A stretch of 64,000 bases of DNA from NCBI GenBank assembly GCA_947629455.1, contig CANRDT010000001.1, positions 98,888 through 162,887 of the forward strand, in the 5' to 3' direction. Position 1 is the first letter of the stretch, and each line of letters opens with the position of its first letter. The notes under the pieces are model-generated. The model saw nothing but the letters and a program-made list of their open reading frames with translations, searched no databases and was not told the origin of the DNA. The position numbers and the translations under genes were made by a program. Source of the stretch: an uncultured Ruminococcus sp. Lineage in GTDB: Bacteria; Bacillota; Clostridia; Oscillospirales; Ruminococcaceae. This document shows, in pieces, positions 24,587-32,891 of the stretch.

Positions 24587-25531
24587 ATGTCCCGATCGGG
24601 GCATGATCATAAAATGAACAGATACCTTCCCGAGGGCAAGCTGATAGGTACGCTCTCAAACAAAAATTATCTCAGGAGCAATCAGGGTATGGCGGAGGCT
24701 TACGCCGCAGGGACAATACTCGAGGCGCAGGCTGTGCTGTGCAACGGCAGCCACGATCTTATCGTCGATCTCCCTGCCGGACGGGGAATAATCCCGAGAG
24801 AAGAGGGCGCTATAGGCATTGCCGAGGGCACGACAAGGGATATAGCTCTTTTATCCAAAGTAAACAAGCCCGTCTGCTTTAAAATAATAGATATGCGCAG
24901 CTCGGAGGAAGGTACGCAGTATATTCTTTCAAGGCGGCGCGCTCAGGAAGAATGCCGCGACAACTACATAAGCCGTCTGACAAGCGGAGACGTTATCACC
25001 GCACGCGTGACGCACCTTGAACCGTTCGGCTGTTTTGTAGATATAGGCTGCGGCATACCCTCGCTTATTCCGATAGACGCAATATCCGTATCCAGAATAG
25101 CACATCCGAACGACCGTTTTTACAACGGACAGGATATTTTTGCGGTAATAAAAAGCATAGAGGACGGCAGGATATGTCTGTCGCACAAAGAGCTGCTCGG
25201 CAGTTGGGAAGAGAACGCCATGAAATTTTCTGCCGGTGAAACGGTCGGCGGAATAGTCCGTTCGGTAGAAAGTTACGGTATCTTCATCGAGCTTGCGCCG
25301 AATCTTGCCGGACTTGCCGAACCGAAGGAAAACGTCATTCCCGGGCAGGCGGCAAGCGTTTACATAAAAGCGCTCATACCCGAAAAAATGAAAGTAAAAC
25401 TCATAATCGTAGACGTATTTGAAAACGCAAGATTCCCCTCGAAGTTCAGTTATTTTATTGATTCGGGGCATATTGACAGGTGGGTATATTCCACTCCTCA
25501 GTCGGGGAAAAACATATTTACCGAGTTCTGA
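24587..25531 (+). CDS. S1 RNA-binding domain protein (ribosomal protein S1-like)
   Basis: The approximately 314-aa protein carries S1 modules. The clearest spans about residues 132-200 (GDVITARVTHLEPFGCFVDIGCGIPSLIPIDAI...AVIKSIEDGRICLSHKEL), followed by a second (GETVGGIVRSVESYGIFIELAPNLAGLAEP). The N-terminal part (ILEAQAVLCNGSHDLIVDLPAGRGIIPREEGA) looks like a divergent S1 domain. Such short S1-like proteins in Clostridia are thought to aid mRNA binding on the ribosome; its real role is unknown. Start choice is uncertain: ATG 24587 sits two bases after AAAGGAGG, and ATG 24614 is the alternative. A bidirectional terminator follows. Confidence 0.82.
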   Translation: MSRSGHDHKMNRYLPEGKLIGTLSNKNYLRSNQGMAEAYAAGTILEAQAVLCNGSHDLIVDLPAGRGIIPREEGAIGIAEGTTRDIALLSKVNKPVCFKIIDMRSSEEGTQYILSRRRAQEECRDNYISRLTSGDVITARVTHLEPFGCFVDIGCGIPSLIPIDAISVSRIAHPNDRFYNGQDIFAVIKSIEDGRICLSHKELLGSWEENAMKFSAGETVGGIVRSVESYGIFIELAPNLAGLAEPKENVIPGQAASVYIKALIPEKMKVKLIIVDVFENARFPSKFSYFIDSGHIDRWVYSTPQSGKNIFTEF

Positions 25532-25537
25532 CATAAA

Positions 25538-25565
25538 AACGGCTCCGTAAGCGTTCGGAGCCGTT
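25538..25565. terminator. Bidirectional terminator between the S1-like gene and rarA
   Basis: A perfect 10-bp stem AACGGCTCCG/CGGAGCCGTT with an 8-nt loop is flanked by A-rich sequence on the left and ATTTT on the right. It is well placed to stop both convergent transcripts. Confidence 0.8.
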
Positions 25566-25592
25566 ATTTTCGTTGTTTTTTATTTGACTTTA

Positions 25593-26858
25593 TTATTTCC
25601 CCTTGATCTTCTGCCAGTATGCTTTTGCAAGCTGTTCCGTTTTATTTTCGCCGTACTCGTAATAAACACGGTCTTTCAGAGTATCGGGAAGATACTGCTG
25701 ACTTACCCAATGATTCGGGAAATTATGGGGATAGAGATAATGCTGCCCCTTAATCTCCGCGCCATCGCCGTCAAGATGTTTATTCTGCAAATGTCTCGGG
25801 AAATCCATTGCACCGCCGCCGCGTACGTCATCGAGAGCGGAATCCACCGCCATTATAACGCTGTTGGATTTCGGCGCGGTAGCAAGCAGCAGAACGGCTT
25901 CGGCAAGGGGCAGTCTTGCCTCGGGCAGACCAAGCTGCATTGCGCTGTCAACGCAGGCTTTGGTAATGGCGGCAGCCTGCGGATATGCAAGCCCCACGTC
26001 CTCGGAGGCTATCACAAGCAGCCGTCTTGACAAAGAGATTATATCCCCTGCCTCGATAAGCCGCGCCGCGTAATGTATCGCCGCGTCGGGGTCTGAACCC
26101 CTTATCGACTTTTGCAGGGCGGAGAGAATATCATAATGCTGATCTCCGTCGCGGTCATAGTGCATATTGCTGCGCTGTGTCAGCAGTCTGACATTATCCA
26201 TAGTGACCGTAAGTACTTCGCCGTCGTTGTCCGCAGACAGGGTACAAAGCTCCACCGTGTTTATGGATTTTCTTACGTCACCGCCGCAGCCCTTGGCTAT
26301 ATGCTCGCAAACGCCGCTTTCGAGTCTGAGCCGCAGTCCGAGCTCGTCGGCGCAGAGTTGAAAAGCGCGCTTTATGGCAGGAATGATCTCGGCAGGTGTG
26401 AGCGGCTTGAATTCAAATACGGTCGAGCGGCTGATAATGGCGTTATATACATAAAAATACGGATTCTCGGTAGTAGAGGAAATAAGCGTTATCTTGCCGT
26501 TTTCTATATATTCGAGCAGCGACTGCTGTTGTTTTTTATTCAGATACTGTATCTCGTCAAGATAAAGAAGTATGCCGTTTATTCCGCTGAGAGTATCTGT
26601 TTCCGCAACGATCTGCTTTATATCGGCGATAGATGCGGAAGTGCCGTTGAGCTTATGCATGGTCATATTGGCATTTTCCGCAATTATACGGGCAACGGTG
26701 GTTTTTCCTATACCGGCAGAGCCGTAAAATATCATATTCGGTATACGTCCGCTTTCAATAATGCGGCGCAGAGGTTTGCCATCTCCGAGCAGATGAGACT
26801 GCCCTGCAACATCGTCAAGAGTCCTCGGACGTATTCTTTCAGCGAGCGGCACTGACAT
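25593..26858 (-). CDS. rarA: Replication-associated recombination protein A (RarA/MgsA)
   Basis: The 421-aa AAA+ ATPase has Walker A YGSAGIGKTTVARI near residue 50, the NGTSASIADIK segment, Walker B LLYLDEIQYLNKKQQ, the sensor-1 block ISSTTENPYF, and the C-terminal tetramerisation domain with YPHNFPNHWVSQQYLPD. RarA works at stalled replication forks and interacts with SSB. The start is ATG 26858, with AAAGGA nine bases upstream; a GTG six codons earlier includes the Shine-Dalgarno sequence and is unlikely. It lies 14 bases behind a small unknown gene, probably one transcript. Confidence 0.94.
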   Translation of the reverse strand: MSVPLAERIRPRTLDDVAGQSHLLGDGKPLRRIIESGRIPNMIFYGSAGIGKTTVARIIAENANMTMHKLNGTSASIADIKQIVAETDTLSGINGILLYLDEIQYLNKKQQQSLLEYIENGKITLISSTTENPYFYVYNAIISRSTVFEFKPLTPAEIIPAIKRAFQLCADELGLRLRLESGVCEHIAKGCGGDVRKSINTVELCTLSADNDGEVLTVTMDNVRLLTQRSNMHYDRDGDQHYDILSALQKSIRGSDPDAAIHYAARLIEAGDIISLSRRLLVIASEDVGLAYPQAAAITKACVDSAMQLGLPEARLPLAEAVLLLATAPKSNSVIMAVDSALDDVRGGGAMDFPRHLQNKHLDGDGAEIKGQHYLYPHNFPNHWVSQQYLPDTLKDRVYYEYGENKTEQLAKAYWQKIKGK

Positions 26859-26872
26859 CGCAGTTCTTCCTT

Positions 26873-27163
26873 TCACTCAAAAATGTTCTGTATATCCGGC
26901 AGTCTGCGCTCATACGCCTTGCTGTTTATTTTTTTCAGAAAATAAGTCCTTGCCACAAGCACGGCGTCACGGCACTTGGTGTTTTCCATTCCCACGCAGA
27001 TAGGATATATGATAAACTGACAGGGAGAAATTTTCATAACGATATGATTTGAACATTCAAAAGTCCCCCTGACGATAGAATCAGAGGTTATAAACCTCCA
27101 CAGATCGCCGTAGACCGCGCTTGTTATCTCCTCATCAAGAAATTTAAGCAAAACGTCGTTCAT
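26873..27163 (-). CDS. Small conserved-looking hypothetical protein upstream of rarA
   Basis: I do not recognise this 96-aa protein. It has no signal peptide or membrane segment. A GGGGAGG seven bases before the ATG and the short distance to rarA support a real gene co-transcribed with it. Three cysteines (FECSNH, SPCQF, TKCRD) are spread across the middle and might bind a metal or be structural. The mixed alpha/beta pattern with aromatic-rich strands (HIVMKISPCQFIIYPICVG) gives no clear family. Function unknown. Confidence 0.65.
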   Translation of the reverse strand: MNDVLLKFLDEEITSAVYGDLWRFITSDSIVRGTFECSNHIVMKISPCQFIIYPICVGMENTKCRDAVLVARTYFLKKINSKAYERRLPDIQNIFE

Positions 27164-27309
27164 ATTTATCCTCCCCGTCTTATGATATTATGATCGTATG
27201 ATAACAGCAGGCATAATTAATCCGAAAACCCTGCCTTATACTTTATATATAGTATAACACATAATCCGACGTTTTTCAATGGATTTTGTCAAAAAACAGA
27301 AATTATTCC

Positions 27310-28341
27310 CTACAGCAGCGTATCGGCAGCCTGTACCTCCTTACAGCTTTTCGCAGGGGCAGTGAAATATACCTCCGTGCCGTCAGCCCCTTTGCCGGCA
27401 AAATAAACATCTTCAAGATCGGAGGATATAAACAGAGTTCTGTTCAGGTCATAGCCGTATTCATCGGAAGATCCGTTATAAGTATATATCGTGATCTCAT
27501 ACCTGTAACGATCGTCGTAAGCAAGCGGTTCAACAAACGCGCACCCCTTTGCGCTGTCATTTTCACCATACAGATATTCTCTTGCACACTTCACATCAAG
27601 CTGCGGCGTATTCTCAAATGTTATTTCTCCCTCAAAAAAATCGTCGTTAAACATCGGTCTGTATATTTTTCCTTTAACCGTTACGGTATCTTCATACTGA
27701 ACGGAACCGTCCTTGCTGCACAGATAACCGTCTGCGGAGATCTCGACTTTCTTTGGTATCCACGAAACTGCAAACAGTATCACAAATATCAGAGCAACCG
27801 TCAGGACGGCAAACGCCGCAGTCTTTAATACCCTGCTCATTATATCGGAAACAAAATTATGTATTATCAACTGCTTATGAAAATCTTCAAGCGCTTTTTC
27901 CTTTTCCCGACGGGTAAGCTCTTCCATTTTGCTGAAATCGGGAGCGACATCGCGCGGCGGAAGATCATTTACTTCCTCCGAGCGCATAACGGCTTTTTCA
28001 AACTCGTAAATATCGGCATAATCCTTTCCGCATAGCTGCGAAAGCAGTCTGTATATTTTTTCTTTCCGACCTATCTCCCGACCGAGCTGTTCTTTATATT
28101 TTGCCGCGACGCTGCCGATACTTTCGGGGTTTGCGAGCATCGAGCGTATATCTTCAAGCGAAAAACCAAGTCTGCGCATTGCGACGATAGCTCTAAGCCT
28201 GCGCACATCGCTGTTTGAGTATTCTCTGTAGTCTTTACCGTTAATGCGCGTTATCTCAGGAGCGATAAGTTCTTTTTCTTCATAGAATCTCACCGCTCTC
28301 TTTGTAAGACCGGTTTCCTCGCATATCTGTGAGATCTTCAT
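27310..28341 (-). CDS. MerR family transcriptional regulator with C-terminal membrane segment
   Basis: The 343-aa protein has an N-terminal MerR winged helix (MKISQICEETGLTKRAVRFYEEKELI...YREYSNSDVRRLRAIVAMRRLGFSLEDIRSML), a dimerisation helix to about residue 115, a hydrophobic segment near 170-195 (FAVLTVALIFVILFAVSWI), and an extracytoplasmic C-terminal domain. A one-component membrane-bound regulator is therefore likely. The signal sensed is unknown; the outside domain shows no recognisable fold to me. The start is ATG 28341 with GGGAGGA six bases upstream. A promoter with a 19-base spacer containing a perfect dyad precedes the gene, the hallmark of MerR autoregulation. Confidence 0.85.
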   Translation of the reverse strand: MKISQICEETGLTKRAVRFYEEKELIAPEITRINGKDYREYSNSDVRRLRAIVAMRRLGFSLEDIRSMLANPESIGSVAAKYKEQLGREIGRKEKIYRLLSQLCGKDYADIYEFEKAVMRSEEVNDLPPRDVAPDFSKMEELTRREKEKALEDFHKQLIIHNFVSDIMSRVLKTAAFAVLTVALIFVILFAVSWIPKKVEISADGYLCSKDGSVQYEDTVTVKGKIYRPMFNDDFFEGEITFENTPQLDVKCAREYLYGENDSAKGCAFVEPLAYDDRYRYEITIYTYNGSSDEYGYDLNRTLFISSDLEDVYFAGKGADGTEVYFTAPAKSCKEVQAADTLL

Positions 28342-28387
28342 ACAGTTCCTCCCGTTTATTGTCATAGTAAACACTGTCGTTACCATA

Positions 28388-28418
28388 AGTATAATCAGTT
28401 ACCTAACGTAACTGTCAA
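28388..28418 (-). promoter_or_regulatory. MerR-type promoter with 19-bp spacer and dyad operator
   Basis: Minus strand TTGACA (28413-28418), a 19-base spacer and TATACT (28388-28393). The dyad AGTTAC-N5-GTAACT (28397-28413) fills the spacer. MerR regulators bind such dyads and untwist the overlong spacer, so the upstream regulator probably controls its own gene here. Confidence 0.8.
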
Positions 28419-28462
28419 GGATAGCGGCGCATATTTAACAGAATATTAACAACTTTCCCGAC

Positions 28463-28490
28463 AAAAAAGACCTGCCCGAAGACAGGTCTT
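28463..28490 (-). terminator. Terminator after glyA
   Basis: Stem AAGACCTG (28467-28474) with CAGGTCTT (28483-28490), 8-nt loop; on the minus strand it ends in a run of six T bases, 25 bases after the glyA stop. Confidence 0.85.
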
Positions 28491-28515
28491 ATCATATCGT
28501 CACTTTCCGACCGTA

Positions 28516-29763
28516 TTATTCATAGAGCGGGTACTTGCTGCATATCCTCTCGACTTCAGCTCTTACCTCGTCAGCCTTGTTGTCAAAGTCGGAAGCGGTA
28601 AGATAAATGCACTGGGCGATCTTTTCCATATCCTCCTCCACAAGACCTCTTGTAGTGACAGCCGGAGTTCCTATTCTTACGCCGCTTGTGATGAACGGGC
28701 TCTGGGGATCGTTCGGTATAGCGTTCTTGTTGACGGTTATGTATACCTCGTCAAGCTTTTTCTCCAGTTCCTTACCCGTGATATTGAACGGACGCAGATC
28801 AACAAGCATAAGATGATTATCCGTTCCGCCCGAAACAAGGTCGAATCCTCTGTCGGTAAGTCCCTTTGCAAGCGCCTGCGCGTTCTTTACGACCTGCTGA
28901 GCGTAGGTCTTGAATTCCGGCTTGAGAGCCTCACCGAAGCAAACCGCCTTGGACGCGATAACGTGCATAAGAGGACCTCCCTGAGTTCCCGGGAAGATCG
29001 CCTTATTGAATTTCTTTGCAAGCTCCTCGTCGTTTGTGAGTATCATACCGCCCCTCGGACCTCTGAGAGTTTTATGCGTAGTAGTCGTTACAACGTCGGC
29101 ATAGGGAATCGGAGAGGGGTGAAGTCCTGCCGCAACAAGACCTGCGATATGTGCCATATCCACCATAAAATATGCTCCGACTTCTTTTGCTGCAGCGGCT
29201 ATCCTTTCAAAGTCGATTATTCTCGGATAAGCGGACGCGCCTGCAACGATAAGCTTAGGCTTATTCTCTTTCGCAAGCTTTTCAAGAGCGTCATAGTCGA
29301 TAAAACCGTCGTCGTTAAGACCGTATGAAACAAAGTGATAATTCTTGCCCGACATATTAACGGGAGAACCGTGGGTAAGATGTCCGCCGTCCGCAAGGCT
29401 CATACCGAGTATGGTATCACCCGTTTCGCACAGTGCAAAATAGACCGCAAGGTTAGCCTGCGCTCCCGAATGAGGCTGAACGTTTGCATACTTTGCGCCG
29501 AACAGCTTACACGCTCTTTCGATAGCGATATTTTCAACAACGTCAACACATTCGCAGCCGCCGTAGTATCTCTTTGAGGGATAGCCCTCGGCGTACTTAT
29601 TAGTCAGCACCGAACCCATAGCAGCCATAACTGCCGGAGAAACGATATTCTCGCTGGCAATAAGCTCGAGATTTCTCCTCTGACGGGCAAGCTCGCTGTT
29701 CATAGCCGCTCCGACTTCTTTATCAGATGTTTCAACAAAACCGATCGTGTCCATTATTTTCAT
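28516..29763 (-). CDS. glyA: Serine hydroxymethyltransferase
   Basis: The 415-aa enzyme interconverts serine and glycine with tetrahydrofolate, feeding one-carbon metabolism. It contains the PLP-lysine motif [16 protein letters not shown], the early [12 protein letters not shown] block, [11 protein letters not shown] and the C-terminal [12 protein letters not shown] signature. GGGAG precedes ATG 29763. It is monocistronic: its own promoter lies about 55 bases upstream (29819-29847) and a terminator follows. Length is normal for the family. Confidence 0.97.
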   Translation of the reverse strand: MKIMDTIGFVETSDKEVGAAMNSELARQRRNLELIASENIVSPAVMAAMGSVLTNKYAEGYPSKRYYGGCECVDVVENIAIERACKLFGAKYANVQPHSGAQANLAVYFALCETGDTILGMSLADGGHLTHGSPVNMSGKNYHFVSYGLNDDGFIDYDALEKLAKENKPKLIVAGASAYPRIIDFERIAAAAKEVGAYFMVDMAHIAGLVAAGLHPSPIPYADVVTTTTHKTLRGPRGGMILTNDEELAKKFNKAIFPGTQGGPLMHVIASKAVCFGEALKPEFKTYAQQVVKNAQALAKGLTDRGFDLVSGGTDNHLMLVDLRPFNITGKELEKKLDEVYITVNKNAIPNDPQSPFITSGVRIGTPAVTTRGLVEEDMEKIAQCIYLTASDFDNKADEVRAEVERICSKYPLYE

Positions 29764-29818
29764 AGTCTTATCTCCCTGTATACAGAATTTTCAGCCGTCA
29801 GACTGATGTCACACTAAT

Positions 29819-29847
29819 ATTATACCTCATTTTTCCCGAAAAGGCAA
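29819..29847 (-). promoter_or_regulatory. glyA promoter
   Basis: Minus strand TTGCCT (29842-29847), 17-base spacer, TATAAT (29819-29824). Confidence 0.65.
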
Positions 29848-29936
29848 TAGTTTTACAAAAATTTATCACGGCAATCAATTTTATGAGAGTATATTTAGCC
29901 TTATAGTTATATTTTGTTTATTTTATCAAAATTTTT

Positions 29937-30079
29937 GTTATATTCTCCGCCAACGGCGGAGAATATAACATTAAATTATTTTTCCTCCGCCGTTGGCGGA
30001 GGAAAAATAACCCAAAAGGCAGCCTGAACCTATAAAAATATTAAAATGCATACATAAAATTTAAAAATTGATTTCCGTG
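29937..30079 (+). repeat. Intergenic double-hairpin repeat, copy 2
   Basis: Hairpin 1: 29937-29951 with 29955-29969 (15 bp, loop AAC). The linker CATTAAA follows. Hairpin 2: 29976-29991 with 29995-30010 (16 bp, loop GTT). Then CCCAAAA and an AT-rich tail ending AAAATTGATTTCCGTG. This is the most regular copy. It lies in the 394-base gap between the P-II-like gene and glyA. Confidence 0.88.
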
Positions 30080-30106
30080 AAAAATTTATATAAGGCAAAA
30101 CCGCAC

Positions 30107-30141
30107 AAAAAAGATCCGTTCGCCTGACAGTCAAACGGATC
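30107..30141 (-). terminator. Terminator after the P-II-like gene
   Basis: Stem GATCCGTT (30113-30120) with AACGGATC (30134-30141); the minus-strand transcript ends in six T bases. It sits 16 bases behind the stop codon. Confidence 0.82.
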
Positions 30142-30157
30142 ATAGATCGCAGCGGTA

Positions 30158-30496
30158 TCAGTTTATTCCCATTGCAAACGACACGGGTAATCCGAAAAGT
30201 ACTCCGGCATTGGGAGTATTAAGATCGCCGGTAACACTCAGGATTGCTTTCTTGGCGACCTCGACCTGCTCGTCCTTGACAACAACAAGGATAGTCTTTC
30301 CTTTCATGGCAGGATCTTCGCCTTTGAGCATTTCCCTGAGCAGACCGATAGTCGGAAGATTATCCATTGTTGAAATGGACTTTGCCATTCCCACGCTGTC
30401 GATAGCCGTTCCGCCCATAACGCCGACTTCTGCAAGGGCTTTCATAATTTCGTCTACAAGCTCTGTTCTTTTGATAATAAGTATAAGCAGCTGCAT
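30158..30496 (-). CDS. P-II superfamily-like protein
   Basis: The 112-aa protein has the ferredoxin-like P-II pattern: the opening MQLLILIIKRTELVDEIMKALAEVGVMGGTAID, a central loop, then TILVVVKDEQVEVAKKAIL and the end LFGLPVSFAMGI resembling the P-II C-terminus. The T-loop is unlike GlnB/GlnK (no uridylylated Tyr motif), so nitrogen sensing through GlnD-type modification is improbable. It may bind a nucleotide and act on an unknown partner. It follows prmA by 32 bases, probably in the same transcript, with AGGAGCG before the ATG. Confidence 0.75.
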   Translation of the reverse strand: MQLLILIIKRTELVDEIMKALAEVGVMGGTAIDSVGMAKSISTMDNLPTIGLLREMLKGEDPAMKGKTILVVVKDEQVEVAKKAILSVTGDLNTPNAGVLFGLPVSFAMGIN

Positions 30497-30528
30497 TGTA
30501 CGCTCCTTTCTCTGACTTTACGTCTCTG

Positions 30529-31497
30529 TCATACCGCGGTGAAAACTGCCGCCGTCCAGTCCTCCGATTCGCTGACTCTTTCAAGGCGGAAACCGTTTGC
30601 CGCGATAACGTCTGTTACTTCGTCTTTTCTGGTGTTGATGATCCCTGAAATGATAAGCTTTCCTCCGCGCCTTACAAAGTTTTTGAACAGACCGCTCATT
30701 GCTTTGAGTACATCGGCAACGATATTGGCGCATACAAGGTCGTATCCGTTCCCGATATTCTCCGCAAGCTGTGGGTCAGATGTAATATCACCGCAGAAAG
30801 TTGTGAATCTGTCGTCCGCGATATTGTTCTTGGCGGCGTTTTCCCTTGCGATCTTTACGGAATTTTCGTCAATATCCACGGCGACTGCGGACTGCGCTCC
30901 CAATAACACCGCGCCAATGGAAAGTATTCCGCTGCCGCAGCCGAGATCGAGCACCTTATCCCCTGCGCTTAGCTCCTGTTCCAAAAGTTCAAGGCAAAGA
31001 CGCGTAGTATTATGCTGACCCGTGCCAAAGCTGGAGGCAGGATCGATCTCAAGTATCGTCCGCGTTTCGTCCTCGTCGGCTTTTTCCCACGAAGGCTTGA
31101 TAAGCAGCTTTTCACCTATCTTCAGCGGCTTGAAATATTTTTTCCAGCCGTTCGCCCAGTCCTCTTCGCGCACATTTTTCAGACTGTATTCCAGTCTGCC
31201 GAAAGCGTTAGCGGTATCCCTCGACTTAAGCGCTTTAAGCTCCTGTCTTACTGCGTCGAGATTCTCTTTTCCCTGCAGGTTTTCGGGAAGATAGATCGTG
31301 ACTGTGGTTTCGCAGTCTTTAAGTCCCATAAGATCATCGTCTATATAATCCCAGTTAATAGACTTGTCCGTAAGAAATTCATTAAAATCCGCCGCATCTT
31401 TGATCACAAAACCGCCGATGCCCAACCCGAGCAGGGAGCCGGTAAGCGGTTCGATCCCGTCAGATGTGGTATAAATTTCGACCTCGACCCAGTTCAT
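30529..31497 (-). CDS. prmA: Ribosomal protein L11 methyltransferase
   Basis: The 322-aa enzyme has the N-terminal substrate domain and a SAM-dependent Rossmann core with motif I VLDLGCGSGILSIGA, the AVDIDENSVKIARENA acidic loop and the substrate-site motif VCANIVADVLKAM. The FGTGQHNTTRLCLELLE block is diagnostic of PrmA. It trimethylates L11. AAAGGGTG lies before the ATG, and a near-consensus promoter sits at 31517-31545. In other Firmicutes prmA often neighbours dnaJ or rsmE; here it does not. Confidence 0.95.
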   Translation of the reverse strand: MNWVEVEIYTTSDGIEPLTGSLLGLGIGGFVIKDAADFNEFLTDKSINWDYIDDDLMGLKDCETTVTIYLPENLQGKENLDAVRQELKALKSRDTANAFGRLEYSLKNVREEDWANGWKKYFKPLKIGEKLLIKPSWEKADEDETRTILEIDPASSFGTGQHNTTRLCLELLEQELSAGDKVLDLGCGSGILSIGAVLLGAQSAVAVDIDENSVKIARENAAKNNIADDRFTTFCGDITSDPQLAENIGNGYDLVCANIVADVLKAMSGLFKNFVRRGGKLIISGIINTRKDEVTDVIAANGFRLERVSESEDWTAAVFTAV

Positions 31498-31516
31498 ATC
31501 AACACCCTTTCATAGT

Positions 31517-31545
31517 ACTATAACATATTTTTTCGTTTCTGTCAA
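31517..31545 (-). promoter_or_regulatory. prmA promoter
   Basis: Minus strand TTGACA (31540-31545), 17-base spacer, TATAGT (31517-31522). Confidence 0.7.
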
Positions 31546-31595
31546 CCATAAATTTTAAATAAAATAATTAATTTTAAAAATCAACACTTTTCGAC

Positions 31596-31806
31596 CACTG
31601 AAATCAATTTTAAATTTTATGTAAGCATTTTAATATTTACTTGTAAATGCAGGCATTTTGGTTATTTTTCCTCCGCCGTTGGCGGAGGTCCTCCCGGACG
31701 GGGCATTTCCGCCCGTCCACGGTGCATATCTCTCCGGCTTTATAATTGGGGCGGAGAAGGTTTTTTGGCATTTGTTATATTCTCCGCCGCCGGCGGATAA
31801 TATAAC
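31596..31806 (-). repeat. Intergenic double-hairpin repeat, copy 3 (inverted, interrupted)
   Basis: Read on the minus strand. Hairpin 1 is 31774-31788 with 31792-31806 (one mismatch). The second hairpin (arm from about 31671, loop GTT) keeps only the inner GGCGGAGG of its other arm; about 85 bases of other sequence, itself with a GGACGGG/CCCGTCC stem, separate the two hairpins. The tail (CAAGTAAATATT, ATGCTTACAT, AAATTGATTT) occupies the left end. It lies in the 422-base gap between prmA and the DnaI-like gene. Confidence 0.8.
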
Positions 31807-31919
31807 AAAAATCTTGTCCGTGCTTTCGACAGAGGCGGATATATCCGCAAAGCGCCGTTTCTGCGCGGTTTTTGAATATTGCCAAGATAAATTCCGCCGA
31901 TGTAAATTAAGAAATTAAA

Positions 31920-32891
31920 TTATTGTGCGGAAAGCTGACGGCGAAGATGTCTTATATCCTTTCCCATAAACATAAGCGGAACAAAACAGCCGGTTATACG
32001 GGAAATTATACGCTCGTTATATCTCGCGTCCAGTTCCTTTGAGGAAAGATTTGTAGAAATGATAGTCGGCTTGCAAAGGTTGAGCCTACCGTTAATAATA
32101 TCGTAGATAGCCGATTCGGAGAATGAAGTCTGAAACTCCGAGCCGAGGTCGTCAAGGATAAGCAGTTCGCAGTCGATCATCGTATCGAGAGTATTCCCCT
32201 GCGCTCTTCCGAAATGTTCGTTTTCCACCGTTCTCAGAAAATCGGGCAGCGAACCGAATACGACTCCCCTGCCCTTTTCGATAAGGCTTTTTGCGATACA
32301 CGCCGAAAGAAATGTCTTGCCGAGTCCCGTCATTCCCACAAAGAAAAGCGAATCGGAATCCTCGCTGAAATTATCGGCATATCTGCGGCAGTATTCCCTG
32401 ATCTTCAGCATATGCGAACGCACTTTCTCATCGGCATAATATTCTTCCCGAAACTCCGAAAAATCCCTAAGTCTGATACGGCAGGAGGCGTTAAGCTCCT
32501 CATATGAAAACTTATCGAGAAGATCAACAAAGCAGCGACAGCGGCTGCCCGAAACATAACCCGTATCGTTGCAAAGCTGACAATGGTAGGGCGCGTCCAG
32601 ATAATCGGGATCGCCTTTAAGCTCGGTAAGAATATCGGCTATCGCTTTCTGTGTATCGAGATTTTTCACCTTGATCTCTTCGATAAGGCGCGGAAGATCA
32701 TCGCCGCCCTTTGCGGCAGCCATAAGAAGTTTATTTCCCGTAGCCGCAAGCGACTGTTCGAGAACGGCTACTTCCGGAGCGAGCGCGTAAACCTCCCTGC
32801 GCCTGCGCTGCAGTTCCTGCTCGACGCTTTGTCTGCGTTCTGCAAGCGCAGATTCGGCTTTTTCAAACGTGCTGATACTGTACTTTTTCAC
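31920..32891 (-). CDS. DnaI/DnaC-like replicative helicase loader ATPase
   Basis: The 323-aa protein has a coiled-coil N-terminus, a small zinc-type segment (CQLCNDTGYVSGSRCRC, about 103-119) and a AAA+ core with Walker A FVGMTGLGKTFLSAC, Walker B LLILDDLGSE and an ISTNLSSKEL sensor. This matches DnaI, which loads DnaB-type helicase with DnaD. The start is a GTG at 32891, overlapping the DnaD stop by four bases. DnaD and DnaI are thus probably translated as a coupled pair for replication initiation or restart. Confidence 0.88.
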   Translation of the reverse strand: MKKYSISTFEKAESALAERRQSVEQELQRRRREVYALAPEVAVLEQSLAATGNKLLMAAAKGGDDLPRLIEEIKVKNLDTQKAIADILTELKGDPDYLDAPYHCQLCNDTGYVSGSRCRCFVDLLDKFSYEELNASCRIRLRDFSEFREEYYADEKVRSHMLKIREYCRRYADNFSEDSDSLFFVGMTGLGKTFLSACIAKSLIEKGRGVVFGSLPDFLRTVENEHFGRAQGNTLDTMIDCELLILDDLGSEFQTSFSESAIYDIINGRLNLCKPTIISTNLSSKELDARYNERIISRITGCFVPLMFMGKDIRHLRRQLSAQ

